Shown: one piece after another, positions 32,806 through 39,889 of the stretch | How the letters are laid out: every line of letters starts with the position of its first letter | Position numbering within the stretch: position 1 is the first letter of the stretch | From: Clostridia bacterium | GTDB taxonomy: Bacteria; Bacillota; Clostridia; Oscillospirales; Butyricicoccaceae | Reading direction: 5' to 3' | Length of the DNA stretch: 45,082 bases | NCBI GenBank assembly: GCA_017559995.1 | Contig: JAFYPP010000044.1 | Location: forward strand, 1 to 45,082 | Notes under the pieces: generated by a model | The model's database searches: none | Told to the model about the DNA's origin: nothing | The model's input: only the letters and a program-made list of their open reading frames with translations | Program-made: the position numbers and the translations under genes

Positions 32806-32834
32806 ATCATACCATAAAACGGACAGTAGAACAA
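32806..32834 (-). promoter_or_regulatory. Promoter of the 32770-25008 operon
   Basis: On the minus strand TTGTTC (32829-32834), a 17-bp spacer and TATGAT (32806-32811) with an extended TG dinucleotide (TGgTATGAT) are present. It is the only strong promoter recognised for the eight genes. Confidence 0.75.
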
Positions 32835-32892
32835 GGGCGGCAGCGCCCGGGAGCAAAAAAATTAAAAAAATAAACTTTTTTGAATTTACCCC

Positions 32893-32921
32893 TTGACTTT
32901 TTGCGCGATTGGTGGTATTTT
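32893..32921 (+). promoter_or_regulatory. Promoter of tRNA-Arg
   Basis: TTGACT (32893-32898), 17 bp, and extended -10 TGgTATTTT (32913-32921) lie just upstream of the tRNA. Confidence 0.75.
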
Positions 32922-32938
32922 AATTGAGCACCAAAGAT

Positions 32939-33015
32939 GCGGCGTTAGCTCAGCTGGATAGAGTGTTTGGCTACGAACCAAAAGGTCAGGGGTTCGAATC
33001 CCTTACGCCGTACCA
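32939..33015 (+). tRNA. tRNA-Arg (anticodon ACG)
   Basis: A cloverleaf can be drawn: acceptor GCGGCGT with ACGCCGT (first pair G-T), D-arm with AGCTCAGCTGGATAGAG, anticodon stem TTTGG/CCAAA with loop CTACGAA (anticodon ACG at 32973-32975), T-loop TTCGAAT, and an encoded CCA (33013-33015). ACG is the common bacterial tRNA-Arg that is edited to ICG and reads CGU/CGC/CGA. It is a lone gene with its own promoter and terminator. Confidence 0.95.
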
Positions 33016-33018
33016 GAG

Positions 33019-33050
33019 ATCCCGATACCCGAAAGGGTATCGGGATTTTT
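33019..33050 (+). terminator. Terminator of tRNA-Arg
   Basis: A 12-bp perfect stem (33019-33030 with 33035-33046), GAAA loop and a T-run. Confidence 0.92.
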
Positions 33051-33074
33051 GCTATACGCGAAAAATGTGAGAAG

Positions 33075-33110
33075 AACCTGCGGGCCGAAAGAAGCCCGCG
33101 GGTTTTATTC
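33075..33110. terminator. Hairpin between tRNA-Arg and the AraC gene
   Basis: An 11-bp stem with one mismatch (33075-33085 with 33094-33104) abuts the AraC stop codon. T-rich sequence follows on the plus strand; the minus-strand tail is weaker. Confidence 0.5.
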
Positions 33111-33821
33111 TGTTTTGGTGTAATGGCGTGGGGTGGAGCCTGTGATCTCTTTGAAGCGCTTGGAGAAGTACACGTAATCGGTGTATCCGCATTTTTCAGC
33201 GATCTCGTTCAACGTGAGTACACTGCCGTAGGCCTCCATCATATAGCAGGCGTGTTTTATCCGGATCTCGGTCAAAAATCTGCCGGGAGTCTTGCCGGTT
33301 ATTTTTTTGAACTGCGCGCGAATGTAGTCCTCGGCATAGCCGCTGCTCCTGAGCAGTTGACCGATGTTCAGCTCGCTGTTGTCAAAATCTCTGCTCAGGG
33401 TATCGGCAATGTGCCGGACCACCCGGAACATTTCGTTTTCCATCCGGATATTCTGGAGCAGGAAATGCACCAGCGCGTTGGTGAGCGCCTCGGCGTACTC
33501 TCCGTTGGAGTAGCGATTGGCGGATATAAGCTCTGCCAGCATACGCGCTTCGCCCCTGGGGGTATCGCTGACGAACGCGGCGGAAGGCAGGGCGAAGAAT
33601 CTGTCAAAATCACCCAGAATGGAAATGCGCTCAAAGTCATCGCTGTCGCTCCAGGAGTTGTGCTCAACCCCCGACGGCAGGATGGCGGTTCCGCCCGGCT
33701 CCAGCGGAACGGTCTTTCCCCCGGTGCTGATATATCCGCTGCCGCGGGTGACCGTGATCAGTTCATAGACCTTGTGCCTGTGCGGATGCTTGTTGCCCGT
33801 GATCAATCCGATGCGCAGCAT
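33105..33821 (-). CDS. AraC-family transcriptional regulator
   Basis: 238 residues. The first about 75 residues form a cupin sensor (HPHRHKVYELITVTRG, SGVEHN). The last about 100 residues are the double helix-turn-helix domain, with the typical end AEKCGYTDYVYFSKRFK and GSTPRHY. Such regulators usually activate a neighbouring operon on binding a small ligand. It is divergent from a MATE gene with 142 bp between them, so it probably controls that exporter and itself. GGAGGTGA precedes the ATG. Confidence 0.9.
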   Translation of the reverse strand: MLRIGLITGNKHPHRHKVYELITVTRGSGYISTGGKTVPLEPGGTAILPSGVEHNSWSDSDDFERISILGDFDRFFALPSAAFVSDTPRGEARMLAELISANRYSNGEYAEALTNALVHFLLQNIRMENEMFRVVRHIADTLSRDFDNSELNIGQLLRSSGYAEDYIRAQFKKITGKTPGRFLTEIRIKHACYMMEAYGSVLTLNEIAEKCGYTDYVYFSKRFKEITGSTPRHYTKTE

Positions 33822-33910
33822 TGCGGCATCACCTCCCTCTCTTATTTTACCGCAATCTATGTTTTATACAAGTTAATTTATAGATAAATATATGCACTTT
33901 TTGCGTCTGC

Positions 33911-33919
33911 TGTTATAAT
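33911..33919 (+). promoter_or_regulatory. Extended -10 promoter of the MATE gene at 33964
   Basis: TGtTATAAT is a perfect extended -10. No good -35 box is visible, which fits activator dependence, possibly on the divergent AraC-type regulator. Confidence 0.6.
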
Positions 33920-33963
33920 AAGCCAAAAGCCGTTGTGCGTTAGGCGATTGGAGGGATACATCC

Positions 33964-35310
33964 ATGCGAAATCGCAGTGTGGATATGCTGTCAGGCTCCG
34001 TTACCAGGGGCATGCTGTCTATGATTATCCCAATTATGACCATGAATGTCATTACCAACGTCTACAATATCGTGGACCTGACATTCCTCAAAACCTATTC
34101 CAGCGATATGTCGGTGGGCGCGGTGGGCGCCTGCTCGTCATTGTCCACCCTGTGCTCCAATATGCTGGTGGGCATCGCCGCGGGCGCCAACGTGGTGGCG
34201 GCAAGGCATATCGGCGCGGGAAACCGTGAGCGCGCGGACAAAACCGCCACCACCTCGGTCTATCTGTCGGTGTTTGGCGGCCTTGCGCTGGCCGTGATCG
34301 GCGTGCTGTTTGCCGAGACCTTCCTGCGATGGATGAACTGTCACGAAAGTCTGCTGCCCGAAGCGGTCCGGTATTTCAAAATGTATTTTTGCGGTATGCC
34401 GGCGCTGATGCTGTATACCTTCGGCGCGTCACTGCTGCGGTCGGCGGGTGACACCAGGCGGCCCATGTATATTTCGCTGCTGAGCGGCGGCGTAAAGGTG
34501 CTGCTCACCTATGTGTCGCTGGCGCTTTTGGATATGGGCGTGGCGGGCGTTGCCGCGGCTACCGTGATTTCCAACCTGATCGCCTGCGCGCTGACCTTTT
34601 TGACACTGGTGAAGTTCCAGAACGTCCTTACGGTCAGCGTCAAACCCTCGCAATTCAGCCTGCCCGATTTGAAGAACATTCTGCGTGCCGGTATTCCGGC
34701 GGGCCTGCAGAGTTCCCTTTACTCCTTCGCCAACGTGGTGATCACCTCTACGGTAAACACCTTTGGTCCCGACGCCACCACGGGATTGTCCATCGCCAAC
34801 CAGTTTGACGGTCTGCTGTATCAGGTGTGCCACGCGCCGTCGCTGGCCATCGCGCCTTACATCTCCCAGAACGTGGGCGCGGGCAACATCCAGCGCGTCA
34901 AAAAATCCCTGCGCAGCAGCGTCCTGATCACTGTGGCCTTTGGCGCGACGCTGGGCACCCTGTCCACCGTGTTCTCGAGACAGCTTGCGGGGATCATGTC
35001 CTCCACGCCCGCCGTTATCGACTACGCGCAGCAGAAGATGGTGATCGTGTCCAGCACCTATTTTATCTGCGGCATCAACGAGGTCATGAGCGGCGCGCTG
35101 CGGGGTATGGACAGGCACATCGTTCCCACGGTAGCCACCTTTGTCTATATGTTCATACTGCGCATCGTTTGGGTGTATCTGGTATTCCCTCTTTGCCCCA
35201 ACATGACCTTCCTGTATACCGTTTGGCCCATCGGCTGGCTGCTGTCCATCGTGACGCTGTCGGTATTCTACATCGAAAGGATCCGCAAACTGCAAAAACA
35301 GTACGCGTAA
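33964..35310 (+). CDS. MATE family efflux transporter
   Basis: 448 residues, twelve hydrophobic segments. MATE features include VYNIVDLTFLKTY, GASLLRSAGDTRRPM in the first half and VMSGALRGMDRHIVP in the second. GGAGGG precedes the ATG. It is divergent from an AraC-type regulator with a cupin sensor, so expression is probably induced by a small molecule that the pump may export. Third MATE gene of the window. Confidence 0.9.
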   Translation: MRNRSVDMLSGSVTRGMLSMIIPIMTMNVITNVYNIVDLTFLKTYSSDMSVGAVGACSSLSTLCSNMLVGIAAGANVVAARHIGAGNRERADKTATTSVYLSVFGGLALAVIGVLFAETFLRWMNCHESLLPEAVRYFKMYFCGMPALMLYTFGASLLRSAGDTRRPMYISLLSGGVKVLLTYVSLALLDMGVAGVAAATVISNLIACALTFLTLVKFQNVLTVSVKPSQFSLPDLKNILRAGIPAGLQSSLYSFANVVITSTVNTFGPDATTGLSIANQFDGLLYQVCHAPSLAIAPYISQNVGAGNIQRVKKSLRSSVLITVAFGATLGTLSTVFSRQLAGIMSSTPAVIDYAQQKMVIVSSTYFICGINEVMSGALRGMDRHIVPTVATFVYMFILRIVWVYLVFPLCPNMTFLYTVWPIGWLLSIVTLSVFYIERIRKLQKQYA

Positions 35311-35337
35311 GCGACGATCATCCTGCCAAAAAAGAAA

Positions 35338-35366
35338 CGCCCGGCCGTGCGGCCGGGCGCTTTTTT
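35338..35366. terminator. Bidirectional terminator
   Basis: A 9-bp GC-rich stem (35338-35346 with 35351-35359), loop GTGC, is followed by TTTTTT. It lies between the convergent MATE and rhodanese genes. Confidence 0.88.
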
Positions 35367-35649
35367 ATTTTTCCAGTTCGCCGGTATAGGCGTTGATGCC
35401 GCCCAGGTCATACACCTGGGTAAAGCCCACGCCCCGGAGGGCACGGACGGCCCGGGCGGAGCGGGCACCCGACAGGCAATAGACATAGATGGGCGTATCC
35501 GGGTCGGTGACCTCCAGCGAAAAGTCCCGCAGCTTCTGGGAGGGGACGTTGCGGGCGCCGGGGATGCGGCCCTTTTCAAACTCATCGGGCTGGCGCACGT
35601 CGATGAGGATGGCGTTTTCCTGGTTCAAGTACTGTTTCAAAAGTTCCAT
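35365..35649 (-). CDS. Rhodanese-like single-domain protein
   Basis: 94 residues: one complete rhodanese domain of the GlpE/PspE size class. LIDVRQPDEFEKGRIPGARN is the typical N-terminal half, and the active-site loop is C58-LSGAR with the nucleophilic cysteine intact. It transfers sulfane sulfur to cyanide, thiols or protein partners. It starts 7 nt after the ribU stop codon and so is under the same FMN riboswitch, an unusual pairing. Confidence 0.9.
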   Translation of the reverse strand: MELLKQYLNQENAILIDVRQPDEFEKGRIPGARNVPSQKLRDFSLEVTDPDTPIYVYCLSGARSARAVRALRGVGFTQVYDLGGINAYTGELEK

Positions 35650-35656
35650 GGCGACC

Positions 35657-36250
35657 TTACTTTCTTCCGTGAAGGATGGGGGACAGAGGTTTGTAGATCA
35701 CGAAGGTCATGGCGGCGGTGATGGCCTCCTTGGCGAAGGTGAAGGGCACGTTGAAGGTGAGCAGGGCCTCAAACAGGTTCTCGCAGTTGGGGTTCAGGGT
35801 CTGATACATGCCCAGAATGACCTCCATGGGCATCATTTTGCCGTAGAGGGGATAGATGAGGTAATAGTTGTGGGGCAGGCTGTAGGCGGCGCAGACGGCG
35901 CAGCCGATCAGAGAGGCGATGAGGGCGCCCTTGCGGGTCTTGATCTTCTTGTAGATCAAACCGGCGGGGACGACGTAGGCCACGCCCAGCAGGAAGTTGG
36001 ACAGCTCACCGACGCCGCCGGTGGTACCGCCCATGAAGTAATGCAGTACGTTTTTGATGAGGCACACCGACACGCCGGCGCCGGGGCCGTAGGCGAAGGT
36101 GGCCAGCAGGGCCGGCAGTTCGGAAAAGTCCAGCTTGATGAAGCTCGGCATGATGGGGACGCTCAGCTCGATGAACATCAGGATGAAGCCGATGGCGCTG
36201 AGCATGGCAACGCCTGCCATTTTGCGGGTGTTCTGGGTCTGCTTGGTCAT
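35657..36250 (-). CDS. ribU: Riboflavin ECF transporter, substrate-binding S component
   Basis: 197 residues, about six membrane segments. The block KLDFSELPALLATFAYGPGAG (core at 39-59) and the LIKNVLHYFMGG helix are characteristic of RibU. It binds riboflavin at the membrane and works with the shared energising module EcfA/A'/T encoded elsewhere. AAAGGA precedes the ATG at 36250. The leader contains an FMN riboswitch and an intrinsic terminator, which confirms the substrate class. The rhodanese gene follows 7 nt later. Confidence 0.92.
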   Translation of the reverse strand: MTKQTQNTRKMAGVAMLSAIGFILMFIELSVPIMPSFIKLDFSELPALLATFAYGPGAGVSVCLIKNVLHYFMGGTTGGVGELSNFLLGVAYVVPAGLIYKKIKTRKGALIASLIGCAVCAAYSLPHNYYLIYPLYGKMMPMEVILGMYQTLNPNCENLFEALLTFNVPFTFAKEAITAAMTFVIYKPLSPILHGRK

Positions 36251-36307
36251 GTTTTCCTTTCCGGCAGAGACAGGCACTCTCTGCCAGACGTGGCTGGTGA
36301 TTTTTAC

Positions 36308-36350
36308 GAAAAAAACGCCCTGTTTCCCCACAAAAGGGTATAACAGGGCG
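36308..36350 (-). terminator. Riboswitch-controlled terminator in the ribU leader
   Basis: On the minus strand a 9-bp stem (36342-36350 with 36316-36324) is followed by a run of T. It lies between the FMN aptamer and the ribU start, as expected for FMN-induced premature termination. Confidence 0.85.
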
Positions 36351-36367
36351 AATTTGCGCAAAGCCAC

Positions 36368-36474
36368 ATCTTCTTCCATCCAGACTATACTGTCGGCCCC
36401 GGAGTTTCACCGGATCATGCCTTTCGGCTCGCGGGCTGTACCGCCGGTGGGGAATCACACCCCGCCCTGAAGAT
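36368..36474 (-). promoter_or_regulatory. FMN riboswitch (RFN element)
   Basis: The minus strand carries the conserved RFN order: TCAGGGCGGGGTGTGATTCC, CACCGGCGGTA, AGCCCGCGAGCC, GGATC-like CCGGTGAAACTCCGG, GGCCGACAGTATAGTC and GGATGGAAGAAGATG. Binding of FMN should favour the downstream terminator and shut off ribU and the rhodanese gene. Confidence 0.95.
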
Positions 36475-36483
36475 TACGGACCT

Positions 36484-36512
36484 ATGATAGCACAGGGGTA
36501 TTCGGTTGTCAA
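36484..36512 (-). promoter_or_regulatory. Promoter of the ribU - rhodanese unit
   Basis: On the minus strand a perfect TTGACA (36507-36512), a 17-bp spacer and TATCAT (36484-36489) lie just upstream of the aptamer; the -35 overlaps the last codons of nagA. Confidence 0.85.
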
Positions 36513-37603
36513 GAGAGGGCACGGCCGGCCAGCCACACCTTGCGGATGGACCAGTCGCTGTCGCACAGCACCAGATCGGCGGCACGGCCCACGGCGATGG
36601 TGCCGCAAACCTCCTCCAGACCGGCGCTTTTGGCGGGGACGGCGGTGGCGGCGGCAACGGCCTGCTCTTTGGGGACGCCGGCACGGATGAGGTTGACCAT
36701 GCCGTCCCAGGCGAAGGTCACCGAGCCGGCCAGGGTGCCGTCGGCAAGGGTGGCCCGGGGGCCTCGAACGGTGACGGCCTGACCGCCAAGGGCGTATTCT
36801 CCGTCCTCCAGACCGCAGGCGGCCATGGAGTCGGAGATCACCATGCCCCGGTCCTCCAGCGCCTTGAAGGCGGTTTTCAGCACGGCGGGGTGGATGTGGA
36901 TGCCGTCGCAGATGACCTCAGCCAGGCAGTCGCCCGACAGGGCGGCGCCCACCAGACCGGGTTCCCGGTGGGCCAGACCGGTCATGGCGTTGAACAGGTG
37001 GGTCACCTGGGTGGCGCCGGCGGCAAAGGCCTTTTGGGCGTCATCGTAACCGGCGGGGGTGTGGGCCAGCGTTACCCGCTTGGCAGGAGCCAGATCTCGG
37101 ATAAAGGCTTCGGCACCCTCCAGACAGGGATCCACCGCCACGACGCGGATGTTTCCGCCGGCGGCCTCGTCCAGCGCCGCGAAGAAGGCTCCGTCGATGG
37201 GGGTCAGGTGCCGGGCGTCATGGGCGCCCTTTTTGGCGGGGCCGAAAAAGGGGCCTTCCAGATAAATGCCCCGGATGGGGGCGGGGGCGCTGCCGCAGCG
37301 GGCGGCGGCCTCCAGCAGAAGGTCTTTGGGGTTGGTCATCAGGGTGGCCAGCACGGCGGTGACACCGTGGCGCAGATAGCAGGCCGACATTTCCTCCAGC
37401 TGCTCCGCCGTGGCGTGGTCGAAGTCATAATCGGCGCAGCCGTGGGTGTGGATGTCCACCAGGCCGGGCAGCAGCGTCAGGCCGGTGCAGTCCTCGCCGG
37501 GGCCAAGGTCGGCGCCGATGGCGGCGATCTTTCCGTCCTCTACCGCCACATCGCAGATCTCAAAGCGGTTTTCCAGGAAAACCGAAGCGTTTTTCAGTAC
37601 CAT
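36509..37603 (-). CDS. nagA: N-acetylglucosamine-6-phosphate deacetylase
   Basis: 364 residues of the amidohydrolase superfamily. H52 and H54 in DIHTHG, metal ligand E115 in IYLEGPFF, THLFNAM, DGIHIHP and the catalytic aspartate in SDSMAACG are all present. It converts GlcNAc-6-P to GlcN-6-P and acetate in amino-sugar and peptidoglycan salvage. It starts 4 nt after the pepT stop codon with no strong ribosome site, which suggests translational coupling. No nagB or PTS gene is adjacent. Confidence 0.92.
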   Translation of the reverse strand: MVLKNASVFLENRFEICDVAVEDGKIAAIGADLGPGEDCTGLTLLPGLVDIHTHGCADYDFDHATAEQLEEMSACYLRHGVTAVLATLMTNPKDLLLEAAARCGSAPAPIRGIYLEGPFFGPAKKGAHDARHLTPIDGAFFAALDEAAGGNIRVVAVDPCLEGAEAFIRDLAPAKRVTLAHTPAGYDDAQKAFAAGATQVTHLFNAMTGLAHREPGLVGAALSGDCLAEVICDGIHIHPAVLKTAFKALEDRGMVISDSMAACGLEDGEYALGGQAVTVRGPRATLADGTLAGSVTFAWDGMVNLIRAGVPKEQAVAAATAVPAKSAGLEEVCGTIAVGRAADLVLCDSDWSIRKVWLAGRALS

Positions 37604-37607
37604 GGTC

Positions 37608-38837
37608 TTATTTCTGCATGGCGGAGTAGATCTCCACCAGATGCTTCATGCAATCCACCGCCAGGTCCATCTCCTCCACGCAGCAGTATTCCAGCTTGCC
37701 GTGGAAGTTGCCGCCGCCGGTGCCCAGGTTGGGGCAGGGCAGACCCATGAAGGACAGACGGGCGCCGTCGGTGCCGCCGCGGATGGGTACGGTGACGGGC
37801 TCCACGCCGGTGCGGCGCATGGCCTCCATGGCGTTGTCCACCAGATGCCAGTGGGGGCGGATCTGGTCGGCCATATTCTGATAGGAATCCTTGATGGTCA
37901 GGGTGACGGTGCCTTCGCCGTACTTGCGGTTGAGGAAGTCGGCGGCGGCCATGGCGTCAGCCTTCTTGCGCTCCAGCTTGTCGGCGTCGTGATCCCGCAG
38001 GATGTACCGCATGGAGGCGTTTTCCACGTCGCCCTGCATATCGGTGAGGTGGAAGAAACCGTCATACTTCTCGGTGAACTCGGGCTTCTGCTGGGCGGGC
38101 AGCAGGTACTCGAACTCCATGCCGATGGTGAGGGCGTTCTTCATCTTGTCCTTGGCGGAGCCGGGATGGATGTTTTTGCCCTTGATGTCCACCTTGAGGG
38201 AGGCGGCGTTGAAGTTTTCATATTCCAGCTCGCCGTAAGCGCCGCCGTCCAGGGTGTAGGCGAAGTCGGCGCCGAAACCGGGAACATCAAACATGTCGGC
38301 GCCGCGGCCGATCTCTTCGTCGGGGGTGAAGGCCACCTGCACGGGGCCGTGCTTGAAGTCGGGATCCTTCAGCAGCACCTCGCACAGGGTGAGGATCTCG
38401 GCGATGCCGGCCTTGTCGTCGGCGCCCAGCAGGGTGGTGCCGTCGGTGACCATGATGGACTTGCCCTTGCAGCGGGCCAGTTCGGGGAACTCAACGGGGG
38501 AGAGGGCGGCGCCGGAACCTTCCAGAATGATGTCGCCGCCGTCGTAGTTTTCCACGATGCGGGGCTTGATGTCCCAGGAGGGCACGTCATCCACCACGTC
38601 CATGTGGGCGATGAAGCCCAGCACGGGGCCGGCATAGTTGTCCACGTTGCCGGGGACGGTGCCGTAGAGGTAGCCGTTTTCATCCAGACGGACGTTGGAC
38701 AGGCCCAGCTCCTTCATTTCCTGTTCCAGAGCACGGGCAAACACCAGCTGCTTTTCGGTGCTGGGGCAGGTCTCGGAAGCACCGTCGGAGGCGGTGTCGT
38801 ATTTCACATAGTTCAGCAGTCGTTCATAGGGGCGCAT
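37608..38837 (-). CDS. pepT: Peptidase T (tripeptide aminopeptidase)
   Basis: 409 residues, M20B zinc peptidase. Metal and catalytic residues are H78 and D80 in IAHMDVVDD, D140 in GADDKAG, and E174-E175 in TPDEEIGRGA; NIHPGSAKDKM marks the lid domain and NLGTGGGNFHGKLEY the C-terminal ligand region. It removes the N-terminal residue of tripeptides in the cytoplasm. It lies 21 nt after the lipoprotein gene and 4 nt before nagA, with a GGAGGA site before the ATG. Confidence 0.93.
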   Translation of the reverse strand: MRPYERLLNYVKYDTASDGASETCPSTEKQLVFARALEQEMKELGLSNVRLDENGYLYGTVPGNVDNYAGPVLGFIAHMDVVDDVPSWDIKPRIVENYDGGDIILEGSGAALSPVEFPELARCKGKSIMVTDGTTLLGADDKAGIAEILTLCEVLLKDPDFKHGPVQVAFTPDEEIGRGADMFDVPGFGADFAYTLDGGAYGELEYENFNAASLKVDIKGKNIHPGSAKDKMKNALTIGMEFEYLLPAQQKPEFTEKYDGFFHLTDMQGDVENASMRYILRDHDADKLERKKADAMAAADFLNRKYGEGTVTLTIKDSYQNMADQIRPHWHLVDNAMEAMRRTGVEPVTVPIRGGTDGARLSFMGLPCPNLGTGGGNFHGKLEYCCVEEMDLAVDCMKHLVEIYSAMQK

Positions 38838-38858
38838 AATGGGTCCTCCTTATATAGT

Positions 38859-39665
38859 TTACTGTCCGAGCATTCGGACATAGCGTTCCAGATCCACGGG
38901 GATGGTGTAGCGGTTGGCGTTTTTGTTGTTCAGGGCAAAGGAATCCGTATAGAAGAGGAAGCCTTCCCGGGTGAGGGCGAAGTTTTCGGAAAACTCCTCC
39001 AGGGTACGGCTGCCGGAGCCGGTGACCACGATGCCGTTTTCGCCGCACCACTCCAGAATGTCAGCCAGCAGCATGGGAGCGGCCTCGTCATAATAGCTGC
39101 CCAGCAGGGTCTCCAAAGACAGCTTCCAGCCGTTGTCCAGCAGGAACACCTGGGCACGGGGATAGGTCTCGGTCTGGCCGTGCTCGCAGATGGAAATGTC
39201 GGTGCGGACGGAGAGATACTCCTGGGGCGCGTTCAGCAGTTCATAGGTGATGGAAACGGCGAAGTCGGTGGTGGCCTCGGTGACGGTGTCCCAATCCGGG
39301 CCGTAGTAGGCCTTCACCTGGCTGAAGAAGCTTTCGGCATCCTGTACCAGGCCGGAGGATTCGCTGCTGAAGTAGCTGTTGATACGGGCGAAGCTGTTGG
39401 CCTTCAGTCCGTTGACGGAAAACCGGGGGAAGGCGGCTTGATAGGTGGCCAGCGTGACGCCGACGGAATTGGTCAGGGTGCGGTTGATGATATAATCGCC
39501 TTCCAGTTCGGCGGCGGGATCGATGCGGGCCTGGGATTCCTCCCTGCGGGCCTCGGCGGCCTCCAGCGCGGCGCGCTGCTCTTCGGGGGTCTGGAAGGGG
39601 ATGATGCTGCAGCCGGTCAGCAGAACCAGCGACAGAATGAGTGCGGTGAGGCGGATATATCTCAT
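38859..39665 (-). CDS. Lipoprotein with DUF4163/DUF3298 (RsiV-like) domains
   Basis: 268 residues. A lipoprotein signal with lipobox LLTGC (C19) directs it to the outer face of the membrane. A short charged helix (about 27-50) is followed by a beta-rich domain: VSITYELLNAPQEYLSV and LDNGWKLSLETLLG match the DUF3298 pattern seen in RsiV and related envelope proteins, preceded by a DUF4163-like part. In B. subtilis RsiV this domain binds lysozyme, but no sigma factor or anti-sigma region is linked here. AAGGAG precedes the ATG. First gene of the unit with pepT and nagA. Confidence 0.6.
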   Translation of the reverse strand: MRYIRLTALILSLVLLTGCSIIPFQTPEEQRAALEAAEARREESQARIDPAAELEGDYIINRTLTNSVGVTLATYQAAFPRFSVNGLKANSFARINSYFSSESSGLVQDAESFFSQVKAYYGPDWDTVTEATTDFAVSITYELLNAPQEYLSVRTDISICEHGQTETYPRAQVFLLDNGWKLSLETLLGSYYDEAAPMLLADILEWCGENGIVVTGSGSRTLEEFSENFALTREGFLFYTDSFALNNKNANRYTIPVDLERYVRMLGQ

Positions 39666-39701
39666 AAATCAAACTCCTTATTTCAGTACATACCTAATAA
39701 A

Positions 39702-39730
39702 ATGTTACCAAAAAATAGCCGGGAAGTCAA
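39702..39730 (-). promoter_or_regulatory. Promoter of the lipoprotein - pepT - nagA unit
   Basis: On the minus strand TTGACT (39725-39730), a 17-bp spacer and TAACAT (39702-39707) with extended TG (TGgTAACAT) are present. Confidence 0.7.
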
Positions 39731-39791
39731 TTCAAACGGCGGCGTAAGGGCGGTTTTGCGAAGAATTTACAATTGCGTAAGGGTGTTTTCC

Positions 39792-39820
39792 TTGACATTC
39801 GCCGGGAGTTATTGTAACAT
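39792..39820 (+). promoter_or_regulatory. Promoter of the LysM-G5-M23 hydrolase gene
   Basis: A perfect TTGACA (39792-39797), a 17-bp spacer and TAACAT (39815-39820) are present, with the start expected near 39827. Other -10-like sequences (TATTAT, TAGTAT) lie nearer the gene. Confidence 0.6.
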
Positions 39821-39826
39821 ACCTAC

Positions 39827-39843
39827 TGTAACTATTTTGTAAT
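39827..39843 (+). promoter_or_regulatory. Probable WalR (YycF) binding dyad
   Basis: TGTAAC, 5 nt, TGTAAT fits exactly the WalR consensus TGTWAH-N5-TGTWAH. A further TGTAAC (39813-39818) and TGTTAC (39867-39872) lie close by. It precedes a cell-wall hydrolase gene, the classical type of WalKR target. Its position at the predicted transcription start would suit repression, or activation of a second promoter nearer the gene. Confidence 0.55.
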
Positions 39844-39889
39844 TTATTATGGATAGTATCGCTTTTTGTTACGATAGAGAGGAAACGAT

